Part shown: piece by piece, positions 15,507-22,769 of the stretch
How the letters are laid out: each line of letters starts with the position of its first letter
How positions within the stretch are numbered: the first letter of the stretch is position 1
NCBI GenBank assembly: GCA_963593905.1
Contig: CAVBBL010000001.1
Span: forward strand, 139,640 to 203,639
Origin: CAG-791 sp963593905
Lineage (GTDB): Bacteria; Bacillota; Clostridia; Lachnospirales; Lachnospiraceae
Reading direction: 5' to 3'
Length of the DNA stretch: 64,000 bases
Program-made: the position numbers and the translations under genes
Notes under the pieces: model-generated
The model's database searches: none
The model's input: the letters and a program-made list of their open reading frames with translations, nothing else
Told to the model about the DNA's origin: nothing

Positions 15507-16532
15507 ATGTCACAAACAGCAAAAATTTTCTATGAATCTGATTGCAATCCTGCACTGTTAGACGGTAAGACCGTCGCAGTCATCGGCTATGGCAGCCAGG
15601 GTCATGCACATGCTCTGAACTTAAAGGAGTCCGGTGTACACGCCATCGTAGGCCTGTACGAGGGTTCTAAGTCCTGGGCAAAGGCTGAGGCGCAGGGTTT
15701 GGAAGTTTACACAGCAGCAGAGGCAGCCAAGAAGGCTGATGTCATCATGATCCTGATCAATGATGAACTGCAGGCAAAGCTTTACAAAGAGTCTATCGCT
15801 CCTAACTTAAAGGCCGGCGATATGCTGATGTTTGCACACGGCTTCAACATCCACTACGGTCTGATCGTACCTCCGAAGGATGTAGATGTGACTATGGTAG
15901 CTCCCAAGGCTCCCGGTCACACTGTAAGAAGTGAGTATCAGGCAGGCAGAGGCGTTCCGATGCTGGTAGCTGTACAGCAGGATGCAACTGGCAAGGCACA
16001 GGAGAGAGCACTGGCTTACGCAGCTGCAATCGGCGGCGCAAGAGCAGGCGTTCTGGAGACCACCTTCCGTACCGAGACAGAGACCGATCTGTTCGGTGAG
16101 CAGGCTGTTCTTTGCGGCGGCGTATGCGCGTTGATGCAGGCAGGCTTTGAGACTCTGTGCGAGGCTGGCTATGATCCCAGAAATGCATACTTTGAGTGCA
16201 TCCATGAGATGAAGCTGATCGTAGACCTGATCTATCAGTCCGGTTTCAAGGGAATGCGTTATTCCATCTCCAACACCGCTGAGTACGGCGATTACATCAC
16301 CGGCCCGAAGATCGTGACCGAGGATACCAAGAAGGCTATGAAGAAGATCCTTTCCGATATCCAGGATGGCACCTTTGCAAAGGACTTCCTGCTTGATATG
16401 TCTGAGGCAGGCGGTCAGGTACACTTCAAGATGATGCGCATGAAGGCTCAGGAGCATGCATCTGAGAAGGTTGGTGAGGAAATCCGTAAGCTATACAGCT
16501 GGAACGACGATGATAAGCTGATCAATAACTAA
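15507..16532 (+). CDS. ilvC: Ketol-acid reductoisomerase (class I)
   Basis: NADPH-dependent isomeroreductase, second common step of Val/Ile synthesis. The Rossmann motif GYGSQGHAHALNL begins at about residue 27; the metal-binding Asp/Glu set is in TETDLFGEQ and in the later FECIHEMKLIVD helix. Length 341 fits the short class. The ATG at 15507 with GGAGGAG upstream was preferred to the longer frame from 15453. It is followed by a terminator-like structure before leuC. Confidence 0.95.
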   Translation: MSQTAKIFYESDCNPALLDGKTVAVIGYGSQGHAHALNLKESGVHAIVGLYEGSKSWAKAEAQGLEVYTAAEAAKKADVIMILINDELQAKLYKESIAPNLKAGDMLMFAHGFNIHYGLIVPPKDVDVTMVAPKAPGHTVRSEYQAGRGVPMLVAVQQDATGKAQERALAYAAAIGGARAGVLETTFRTETETDLFGEQAVLCGGVCALMQAGFETLCEAGYDPRNAYFECIHEMKLIVDLIYQSGFKGMRYSISNTAEYGDYITGPKIVTEDTKKAMKKILSDIQDGTFAKDFLLDMSEAGGQVHFKMMRMKAQEHASEKVGEEIRKLYSWNDDDKLINN

Positions 16533-16571
16533 TCGCCATCGTTTCCGGTTTGTTTGCCATGGCGTTTAGCT

Positions 16572-16641
16572 GTGGCATTCAGAGCTGCGATTTTAAATTA
16601 CGTATGCAGGGGAATGTCGCGAAAACGACATTCCTTTTTTT
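16572..16641 (+). terminator. Terminator/possible attenuator directly before leuC
   Basis: GGAATGTCG (16611-16619) pairs perfectly with CGACATTCC (16626-16634), followed by seven Ts: a textbook intrinsic terminator only 21 bases before the leuC start, which leaves no room for a promoter after it. An upstream segment GTGGCATTC (16572-16580) can pair with GAATGTCGC (16612-16620) through 9 bp (two G-U), which would break the terminator stem. This is consistent with attenuation of leuCD, but no leucine-rich leader peptide or T-box is visible. Confidence 0.7.
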
Positions 16642-16662
16642 ATACGAAGGAGGAGAACTGTC

Positions 16663-17922
16663 ATGGGAATGACAATGACGCAGAAGATTCTTGCGGCACA
16701 TGCAGGACTGGATCATGTGGAAGCCGGTCAGCTGATCGAGGCAAATCTGGATCTGGTGCTGGGCAATGACATCACCAGCCCTGTTGCTATCAAGGAAATG
16801 GACAAATTCAGTAAAAATGGTGTCTTTGACAAGGACAAGATCGCACTTGTACCGGATCACTTTGTGCCCAATAAGGACATCAAGTCTGCAGAGAACTGTC
16901 AGTGCGTGCGTGCTTTTGCAAAGAAAAATGAGATTACCAATTATTTTGAAGTGGGACAGATGGGTATTGAGCATGCACTGCTTCCGGAAAAAGGTTTGAC
17001 CGCGCCCGGTGATGCGATCATCGGTGCAGATTCTCATACCTGTACTTATGGTGCTGTGGGAGCTTTTTCCACCGGTGTAGGCAGCACAGATATGGCAGCA
17101 GGCATGGCTACCGGCAAGGCTTGGTTTAAGGTACCCAGTGCGATTTTATTCCGTTTAAGCGGCAGCTTACCTAAGTGGGTCAGCGGTAAGGATGTGATCC
17201 TGCACATCATCGGCATGATCGGCGTAGACGGTGCCAGATACCAGTCTATGGAATTTACCGGCGATGGTGTAGCCAGCCTTTCCATGGATGATCGTTTTAC
17301 CATTGCGAACATGGCTATCGAGGCCGGCGCTAAAAACGGCATTTTCCCGGTAGATGAAAAGACGATTGCCTATATGGAGGAACACAGCAAACGGGCAGGC
17401 AAGGTCTATAAAGCAGATCCGGATGCCGAATATACCGCTGTCTATGACATCGACCTTTCTACCATTAAATCCACTGTATCCTTCCCGCACCTGCCGGAAA
17501 ATACACATACCTTTGATGACATGCCGGAAATCGAGATCGATCAGGTGGTCATCGGTTCCTGTACCAATGGCCGCATCAGCGATATCCGCGCTGCCGCAGA
17601 GATCTTAAAGGGCAGAAAAGTGGCACAGGGCGTCCGCTGTATTATAATCCCGGCTACCCAGAGCGTCTACCTTCAGGCAATGGAAGAGGGATTGTTAAAG
17701 ATCTTTATTGAGGCCGGTGCTGTGGTCAGCACCCCTACCTGCGGACCCTGTCTCGGAGGATACATGGGCATCCTGGCAGAAGGTGAGCGCTGCGTATCCA
17801 CTACCAACCGCAACTTTGTAGGACGTATGGGACATGTTAAATCTGAGGTTTATCTGGCAAGCCCTGCCGTGGCTGCAGCCAGTGCAGTGACCGGCAGAAT
17901 TTCACAGCCTTCTGAGCTGTAG
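16663..17922 (+). CDS. leuC: 3-Isopropylmalate dehydratase large subunit
   Basis: Aconitase-family [4Fe-4S] enzyme that, with LeuD, isomerises 2- to 3-isopropylmalate in leucine synthesis. The cluster cysteines are in GSCTNGR (about 298-304) and TCGPCLGG (about 359-366). ADSHTCTYGAVGAF and the C-terminal LASPAVAAASAVTG are also typical. Length 419 corresponds to the HacA/LeuC2-type. A strong AAGGAGGAG precedes it. leuA and leuB are not in the window. Confidence 0.93.
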   Translation: MGMTMTQKILAAHAGLDHVEAGQLIEANLDLVLGNDITSPVAIKEMDKFSKNGVFDKDKIALVPDHFVPNKDIKSAENCQCVRAFAKKNEITNYFEVGQMGIEHALLPEKGLTAPGDAIIGADSHTCTYGAVGAFSTGVGSTDMAAGMATGKAWFKVPSAILFRLSGSLPKWVSGKDVILHIIGMIGVDGARYQSMEFTGDGVASLSMDDRFTIANMAIEAGAKNGIFPVDEKTIAYMEEHSKRAGKVYKADPDAEYTAVYDIDLSTIKSTVSFPHLPENTHTFDDMPEIEIDQVVIGSCTNGRISDIRAAAEILKGRKVAQGVRCIIIPATQSVYLQAMEEGLLKIFIEAGAVVSTPTCGPCLGGYMGILAEGERCVSTTNRNFVGRMGHVKSEVYLASPAVAAASAVTGRISQPSEL

Positions 17923-17940
17923 GAAAAGAGGAGAGAAGAC

Positions 17941-18432
17941 ATGGTATCAGCAAAAGGATCTGTTTTTCGCTATGGAGATAATGTAGATACAGATGTTATC
18001 ATTCCGGCAAGATATTTAAATACTACCGATCATGCAGAGCTTGCATCCCATTGCATGGAGGATATTGATAAGGAATTCGTCCATCAGGTCAAAAAAGGCG
18101 ACATCATCGTCGCAGACAAGAATTTCGGCTGCGGTTCCTCCAGAGAGCATGCGCCCATCGCCATTAAGGCCTCCGGCATTTCCTGCGTCATCGCAGAGAG
18201 CTTTGCCAGAATTTTTTACCGCAATGCCATCAATATCGGCCTGCCCATCATTGAATGCGCAGAGGCACCGAAACACATCAAGGCCGGAGACCAGGTCTCC
18301 ATTGATTTTGACAGCGGCCTGATCACCGATGAGACTACCGGTGAGAGTTTCCAGGGACAGGCCTTCCCGCCCTTCATGCAGAAGATCATCGATGAAGGCG
18401 GGTTGATCAATTATATCAACAGCCAGGCGTAA
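17941..18432 (+). CDS. leuD: 3-Isopropylmalate dehydratase small subunit
   Basis: Small 'swivel' subunit partnering LeuC, 163 residues. Characteristic segments are DNVDTDVIIPARYL, FGCGSSREHAPIAIKASG and RIFYRNAINIGLP. It starts 18 bases after the leuC stop with GGAGAG in between, so the two are co-translated. Followed by a strong terminator. Confidence 0.95.
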   Translation: MVSAKGSVFRYGDNVDTDVIIPARYLNTTDHAELASHCMEDIDKEFVHQVKKGDIIVADKNFGCGSSREHAPIAIKASGISCVIAESFARIFYRNAINIGLPIIECAEAPKHIKAGDQVSIDFDSGLITDETTGESFQGQAFPPFMQKIIDEGGLINYINSQA

Positions 18433-18516
18433 TGCGTATAGAATTGGCTGTTATGCAGAACTTTCGCACGGCGTTTTGACAGCGTGTTTGAAAATAATCG
18501 TTTTAAAATCTGTGAG

Positions 18517-18554
18517 AAAAAAGAGTCCTCTCGTCAAATGAGAGGACTCTTTTT
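18517..18554. terminator. Bidirectional terminator between leuD and the histidine phosphatase
   Basis: AAGAGTCCTCTC (18521-18532) / GAGAGGACTCTT (18540-18551) with a 7-base loop, As before and Ts after. It can end both the + strand leuCD transcript and the - strand phosphatase transcript that converges on it. Confidence 0.85.
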
Positions 18555-18557
18555 TAT

Positions 18558-19286
18558 TTACTGTGAGGACACTCTGGAAAAAGCTCCCATGGCTGAAATG
18601 GGCTCATTGCCTATTCGCAGGTGGGACGTATCTCCAATGACCTGGGCACGGAAGGCGGCATTATTGTGGACGACCTTTTCAGCATTTAAGATGGTGACGG
18701 AACTGGGCGGCAGGTAGATGCACTGCTGCAGTTGTACAGGAGCAAAGCCCAGAATGTGGGCGATCATTACCAGGGAGATTCCCAGGTGGCAGAAGAAGAC
18801 AATGGTTTTGTCATCGTCATCTGCGGTGAGAACAGGATCTGCCTTGTAAAATCTCTCGGTTCGTGTGTAGCCATACTGAGCGAGTATGCCATCAATGCCG
18901 CGGCATACTCTGTGAAAGCCGGGAACGATTCGCGGGTTCTCCAGAAAGGCAGGATGGGAGAGCCAGGCCTCGGGATCGTAGAACTCCTGCTGTCTGGTCC
19001 AGTATTCCGGCATATAATCCCAGGGTACATGGATCCGGCCGGTGGTGGGATCTTCGATCCGATAGGTGAATTCCTGCATCCAGTCATAGGTGATAGCACT
19101 TTGATGCAGTTTTCCTAAGGTGGGGCGAGCGGTGTCTCTGGCTCTTCCCAGGGGAGAGACATAGAACTGTTCCACTTTCCAGTCCTTTAGGCGTTCGGAG
19201 AGAAGCCGCGCCTCCCGAAATCCTTTTTCTGTGAGGGAGTCGATCGTATAATTAGGTTCACAATGTCTGATAAAAACCAGTCTCAT
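18558..19286 (-). CDS. Histidine phosphatase family protein
   Basis: Protein of the phosphoglycerate mutase/acid phosphatase superfamily, 242 residues. The phospho-accepting His is in the N-terminal RHCEPNY (the usual RHG motif with Cys for Gly), YVSPLGRARDTARPT gives the second Arg of the pocket, and the second catalytic His is in FFCHLGIS. The substrate cannot be told from sequence; small phospho-metabolites or a housekeeping phosphatase are possible. It is the only complete reverse-strand gene in the window, flanked by a shared terminator and a TPR gene in the other direction. Confidence 0.85.
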   Translation of the reverse strand: MRLVFIRHCEPNYTIDSLTEKGFREARLLSERLKDWKVEQFYVSPLGRARDTARPTLGKLHQSAITYDWMQEFTYRIEDPTTGRIHVPWDYMPEYWTRQQEFYDPEAWLSHPAFLENPRIVPGFHRVCRGIDGILAQYGYTRTERFYKADPVLTADDDDKTIVFFCHLGISLVMIAHILGFAPVQLQQCIYLPPSSVTILNAEKVVHNNAAFRAQVIGDTSHLRIGNEPISAMGAFSRVSSQ

Positions 19287-19531
19287 GGCAATTCATTTCC
19301 TTTCTTTCCGTTCCTTAAAGACTATATCATAAAAAATTAAATTGTGTTATTCTATTTGATATGCGCAAAGAATAATGAGCAGGCGACAGCATGATATAGA
19401 TGTGTATCATAGATACATTTTTTGCACAGGTGTTTGTTGTGCAGATGTTATAAAGAACCTTGATCAAAAATCCAATAGAAATCTGAACTATGATTACGCC
19501 GGGATAGATTGCCTGTGTAATGGAGATTACC

Positions 19532-20254
19532 ATGAACGAATTAATGAACAAAATTACTGCCCTTCTGGAGGAAGGTAAGACCCGGGAGGCAGAAGAAAAG
19601 CTGCAGTCTGCATTAAAGCAGGCAGATGACAATAAGAATTATGAATCCTACGCAGCCATCGCCAGTCAGATGGTGGGCTTTTATCAGATGACGGGTGAGC
19701 TTGATAAGGCGGAGGCTGTCTCCAATGATTTGCTCCTTTTGCTGGAGGAGCTGCAGATGGAGCAGAGTGAGTATTTTGCCATGGTGCTGCTGCAGCTGGG
19801 GGACATCTATCAGGAACAGGGGAAGGAAAAAGAGGCGGAGCATACCTATTTACGCTGTAAAAGTCTGCTTGAACAGATCGGCGGCAGCGAGGAAGCAGCT
19901 GCTTTATGTTTCTGTCATTTGGGACTGTTTTATCTGGCTGCAGAGAGCTATGAAAAGGCAGAGGAAGCATTCAGAACCTCCAATGAGCATTTTTCCAAGG
20001 GAAAGATTGCAGATGATCCCAGAATTATCAGCAATATAGCCGGTATGGGAGAAGCATTGCTAAAACAGGGACGTAGTGCAGATGCTCTGTCAGAATATGA
20101 GAAGGCGCTGCATATGCTGGAAGAAAGAAATGCCAAAGGTGACGGATATGGTCTGCTGTGCGAGAATTGTGCCGTGATTGCAGAAGCAATGGGAGATTCG
20201 GAGAAGGCTGCATTTTACCGGAAAAAGGCAGCAGACGTTCGGCAGAAAGCATAG
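19532..20254 (+). CDS. Tetratricopeptide repeat protein
   Basis: Soluble helical-repeat protein of 240 residues. At least four TPR-like units can be read, for example around YESYAAIASQMVGFYQMTGELDKAEAV, YFAMVLLQLGDIYQEQGKEKEAEH, ALCFCHLGLFYLAAESYEKAEEAF and IAGMGEALLKQGRSADALSEYEKAL. No enzymatic domain or signal peptide is seen, so a protein-protein adaptor role is likely, with unknown partner. The start at 19532 was chosen because GGAG at 19524-19527 precedes it; 19520 is an alternative. The 245 bases upstream contain a TGTATC-ATA-GATACA palindrome and no other gene. Confidence 0.8.
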   Translation: MNELMNKITALLEEGKTREAEEKLQSALKQADDNKNYESYAAIASQMVGFYQMTGELDKAEAVSNDLLLLLEELQMEQSEYFAMVLLQLGDIYQEQGKEKEAEHTYLRCKSLLEQIGGSEEAAALCFCHLGLFYLAAESYEKAEEAFRTSNEHFSKGKIADDPRIISNIAGMGEALLKQGRSADALSEYEKALHMLEERNAKGDGYGLLCENCAVIAEAMGDSEKAAFYRKKAADVRQKA

Positions 20255-20423
20255 CAGCTAAAAAACTTGATAGCGAAAAGGCAAGGCAGCGAAAAGTGGA
20301 TCCGTGAAAAGGCAGGACAGTGAAGTATCAGAGCGTCTTTGCTTTTCGTTGCAGAGGCTATACATGCTGCAAATCATCTGCAGACGAGATGAACGCAGAT
20401 AGAGAAAGAGAAGGTAAGAAAAT
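20255..20423 (+). other. Intergenic region before ruvA
   Basis: Contains repeated GCGAAAAG-type words. GCAGCGAAAAG can pair with a later CTTTTCGTTGC (one G-U). A CATCT/AGATG hairpin whose loop GCAGACG resembles the end module of the repeat element before atpD (CCGCAGACGAG) follows, then the AAGG of ruvA. Possibly a worn copy of the same element family. Confidence 0.4.
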
Positions 20424-21053
20424 TTGATCGCTTATGTCAAAGGCGTCGTAGAGGAAGTGACCCAGACCAGTGCCATCATAGATGTGGGCGGTATCGGCTA
20501 TGAAATCCTTATTTCGCCGGATACTGCTTCCAGAATGCAGGGAAGGGGAGAAGAGGCAAAGCTCTTTACCTACATGTACGTGAGGGAAGATCAATTTGCA
20601 CTGTATGGTTTTTTAGGTAAAGAAGAATTAGAACTCTTCAAGCAGCTGATCACCGTCAGCGGCATAGGACCGAAGGGTGGTCTTTCAATTCTCTCGGCTA
20701 TGAGCAGTGATGACCTTCGTTTTGCTATTCTGGCAGGGGATGCCAAGTCTATTTCCAGAGCACCCGGTATCGGTAAAAAGACGGCAGAGCGTCTGATCCT
20801 GGATCTGCGGGATAAATTAAAAATGCCGGGAGAAGAGGAAGAAGACGGCGGACTGATACCAGTTTCCTCTGCGGGAAGCGGCGCCGGCAACGCAGCAGAC
20901 AGTAAAGATGTGCGGACAGAAGCCACAGAGGCATTGGTTGCCTTGGGCTACAGCCGGGCAGAGGCGCTTAAGGCAGTGCGCACTGCGGCTGCCGGTGCGA
21001 CGGAGGCTGACACAGAGATGATTCTTAAGGCGGCTCTTAAGCTGATGCTGTAA
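20424..21053 (+). CDS. ruvA: Holliday junction branch migration protein RuvA
   Basis: DNA-binding subunit of the RuvAB branch-migration motor. It starts with TTG (20424), giving the conserved MIAYVKGVVEEV, preceded by AAGG. An OB fold at the N-terminus, two helix-hairpin-helix motifs (LITVSGIGPKGGLSIL and ISRAPGIGKKTAERLILDLRDK), an acidic linker and the C-terminal RuvB-contacting domain (EALVALGYSRAEALKAV) are visible. Length 209. It pairs with ruvB downstream. Confidence 0.95.
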   Translation: MIAYVKGVVEEVTQTSAIIDVGGIGYEILISPDTASRMQGRGEEAKLFTYMYVREDQFALYGFLGKEELELFKQLITVSGIGPKGGLSILSAMSSDDLRFAILAGDAKSISRAPGIGKKTAERLILDLRDKLKMPGEEEEDGGLIPVSSAGSGAGNAADSKDVRTEATEALVALGYSRAEALKAVRTAAAGATEADTEMILKAALKLML

Positions 21054-21061
21054 AATGGCAG

Positions 21062-21185
21062 ACTGCATTACTATCGTCGACACCAATACATAATCGTATC
21101 GGGGTGTATTGGATTCCTTCGTCTGCACGAAAGAATCCTTCTGCACGAAGGATTCCGATAGGATGCTGTGGGCTAAGATGCAGTA
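21062..21185 (+). repeat. Hairpin element between ruvA and ruvB
   Basis: ACTGCAT and ATGCAGT arms enclose the element. Inside are CCAATACA/TGTATTGG arms around AATCGTATCGG, the phrase that precedes the core in other copies, then two overlapping hairpins: GGATTC..TTCGT with ACGAA..GAATCC, and GAATCCTTC with GAAGGATTC. The second uses bases of the first, so they exclude each other. The GAGG SD of ruvB follows. It looks like a divergent member of the same hairpin family, with a replaced core. Confidence 0.55.
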
Positions 21186-21198
21186 TATAGAGGTATTC

Positions 21199-22218
21199 AT
21201 GGAAAAAAGAATGATAGAGACCAGCTTTACCCAGGAGGATGCGCCCATCGAAGGCTCTCTTCGACCTCAGAAGCTGGAGGATTATATCGGGCAGGCAAAG
21301 ATCAAAGAGAATCTTTCTATCTCCATTGAGGCAGCCAGACAGCGAAAGGAAGCACTGGATCATGTGCTTTTTTACGGCCCTCCGGGACTTGGAAAGACGA
21401 CGCTTTCCTGCATTATCGCCAATGAGATGGGGGTGCATGTCAAGATTACCAGCGGCCCTGCTATTGAAAAACCGGGAGAGATGGCGGCAATCTTAAACGG
21501 CTTGCAGGAAGGAGACGTGCTTTTTATCGACGAGATTCATCGGTTGAACAAGCAGGTGGAAGAGGTGCTGTATCCGGCCATGGAAGATTTTGCCATCGAC
21601 ATTATGATCGGCAAGGGGGCAGGAGCTAAGTCCATACGTCTTGATCTTCCCCAATTTACCCTTGTGGGAGCGACTACCAGAGCAGGCCTTTTGTCGGCAC
21701 CTTTAAGAGATCGTTTTGGAATGATTCATCGGCTGGAGTTTTACACTATACCGGAGCTAAAACAGATCCTTTATCATTCCGCAGCGATTCTGGACGTGCC
21801 TCTGGAAGACGGCGGTGCAGAGGAAATGGCCAGACGAAGCAGGGGAACGCCTAGGCTGGCCAACCGCATTCTGAAGAGAGTTCGGGACTACGCCCAGGTG
21901 CGCTTTGACGGTGTCATCACAGAAGAGACGGCAAGGACAGCACTGGATCTGATGGATGTGGATAAGCTGGGACTGGACCGCATGGACAGAAATATTCTGC
22001 TTACTCTGATTGAGAAATTCGGTGGAGGACCGGCGGGGCTTGATACGCTGGCGGCTTCTCTGGGAGAGGATGCAGGCACCATCGAGGATGTGGTAGAGCC
22101 GTATCTTTTACAGAATGGGCTGATCAATCGAACCCCCAGGGGCCGTGTGGTTACCGCAAAGGCATACAGTCATCTGGGACTGGGAATCCCGGCCGACAAA
22201 GCAGATGCAGAATCGTAA
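21199..22218 (+). CDS. ruvB: Holliday junction branch migration helicase RuvB
   Basis: AAA+ ATPase ring motor of RuvAB. Walker A GPPGLGKTT begins at about residue 61, Walker B FIDEIHR near 110, sensor region VGATTRAGLL and a C-terminal winged helix ending in RTPRGRVVTAKAYSHLG. Length 339. The ATG at 21199 after GAGG was chosen; the longer frame from 21109 would translate the hairpin element. It follows ruvA as usual. Confidence 0.95.
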   Translation: MEKRMIETSFTQEDAPIEGSLRPQKLEDYIGQAKIKENLSISIEAARQRKEALDHVLFYGPPGLGKTTLSCIIANEMGVHVKITSGPAIEKPGEMAAILNGLQEGDVLFIDEIHRLNKQVEEVLYPAMEDFAIDIMIGKGAGAKSIRLDLPQFTLVGATTRAGLLSAPLRDRFGMIHRLEFYTIPELKQILYHSAAILDVPLEDGGAEEMARRSRGTPRLANRILKRVRDYAQVRFDGVITEETARTALDLMDVDKLGLDRMDRNILLTLIEKFGGGPAGLDTLAASLGEDAGTIEDVVEPYLLQNGLINRTPRGRVVTAKAYSHLGLGIPADKADAES

Positions 22219-22294
22219 CGATTTTCCTTGCAACGGTGCTTTTGTAGGATATATAATAACGGCAGTGTTAAGAAAAAAGAACGAGGGTAAAACA

Positions 22295-22735
22295 TTGGAA
22301 GGAAAAGTTGACTGCGAAGTTGTAATCGGCGGAAAAGTATATACACTCAGCGGCTATGAGAGCGAAGAGTACCTGCAGAAGGTCGCCTCCTATATAAATG
22401 GAAAGATTTCCGAGATCTCACAAAATGCTGCCTATAGCAGACTTCCCATTGACATGCAGAACATTCTGCTGAATATCAATGTGGCAGATGATTATTTCAA
22501 GGCACAGAGCGATGCGAAGCTGTTGGAAGAGGATATCGATGCCAAGGAAAAGGATCTGTATAACCTCAAGCGTGAATTGATCGCTGCGCAGATGAAACTG
22601 GAAAATACAGAGAAGTCTTATAAAGCCCTGCAGGCAGAGAAGGAAGAAGCAGCCAGAAAGATCATCCAGCTGGAGACAGAGTTAAAAAGCACTCAGAAGC
22701 AGCAGGATAAGCTTCCTGCCGTGGTGCACGCGTAG
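22295..22735 (+). CDS. zapA: Cell division protein ZapA
   Basis: Small FtsZ-associated protein (146 residues) that bundles FtsZ filaments at midcell. The N-terminal VVIGGKVYTLSGYESEEYLQKVASYINGKI is characteristic of clostridial ZapA; the second half is a coiled coil. The start is TTG at 22295, seven bases after GAGGG; the frame remains open upstream (into ruvB) but has no homologous sequence there. In this genome type it often precedes the U32 gene, as it does here. Confidence 0.85.
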   Translation: MEGKVDCEVVIGGKVYTLSGYESEEYLQKVASYINGKISEISQNAAYSRLPIDMQNILLNINVADDYFKAQSDAKLLEEDIDAKEKDLYNLKRELIAAQMKLENTEKSYKALQAEKEEAARKIIQLETELKSTQKQQDKLPAVVHA

Positions 22736-22769
22736 AGCGGCCTGATTATTCGTATTTTATGCTATTTTT

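Noticed and set aside
16554..16769. Leader peptide for leuC attenuation
   Set aside because: The frame runs into leuC, has no run of leucine codons and no ribosome site.
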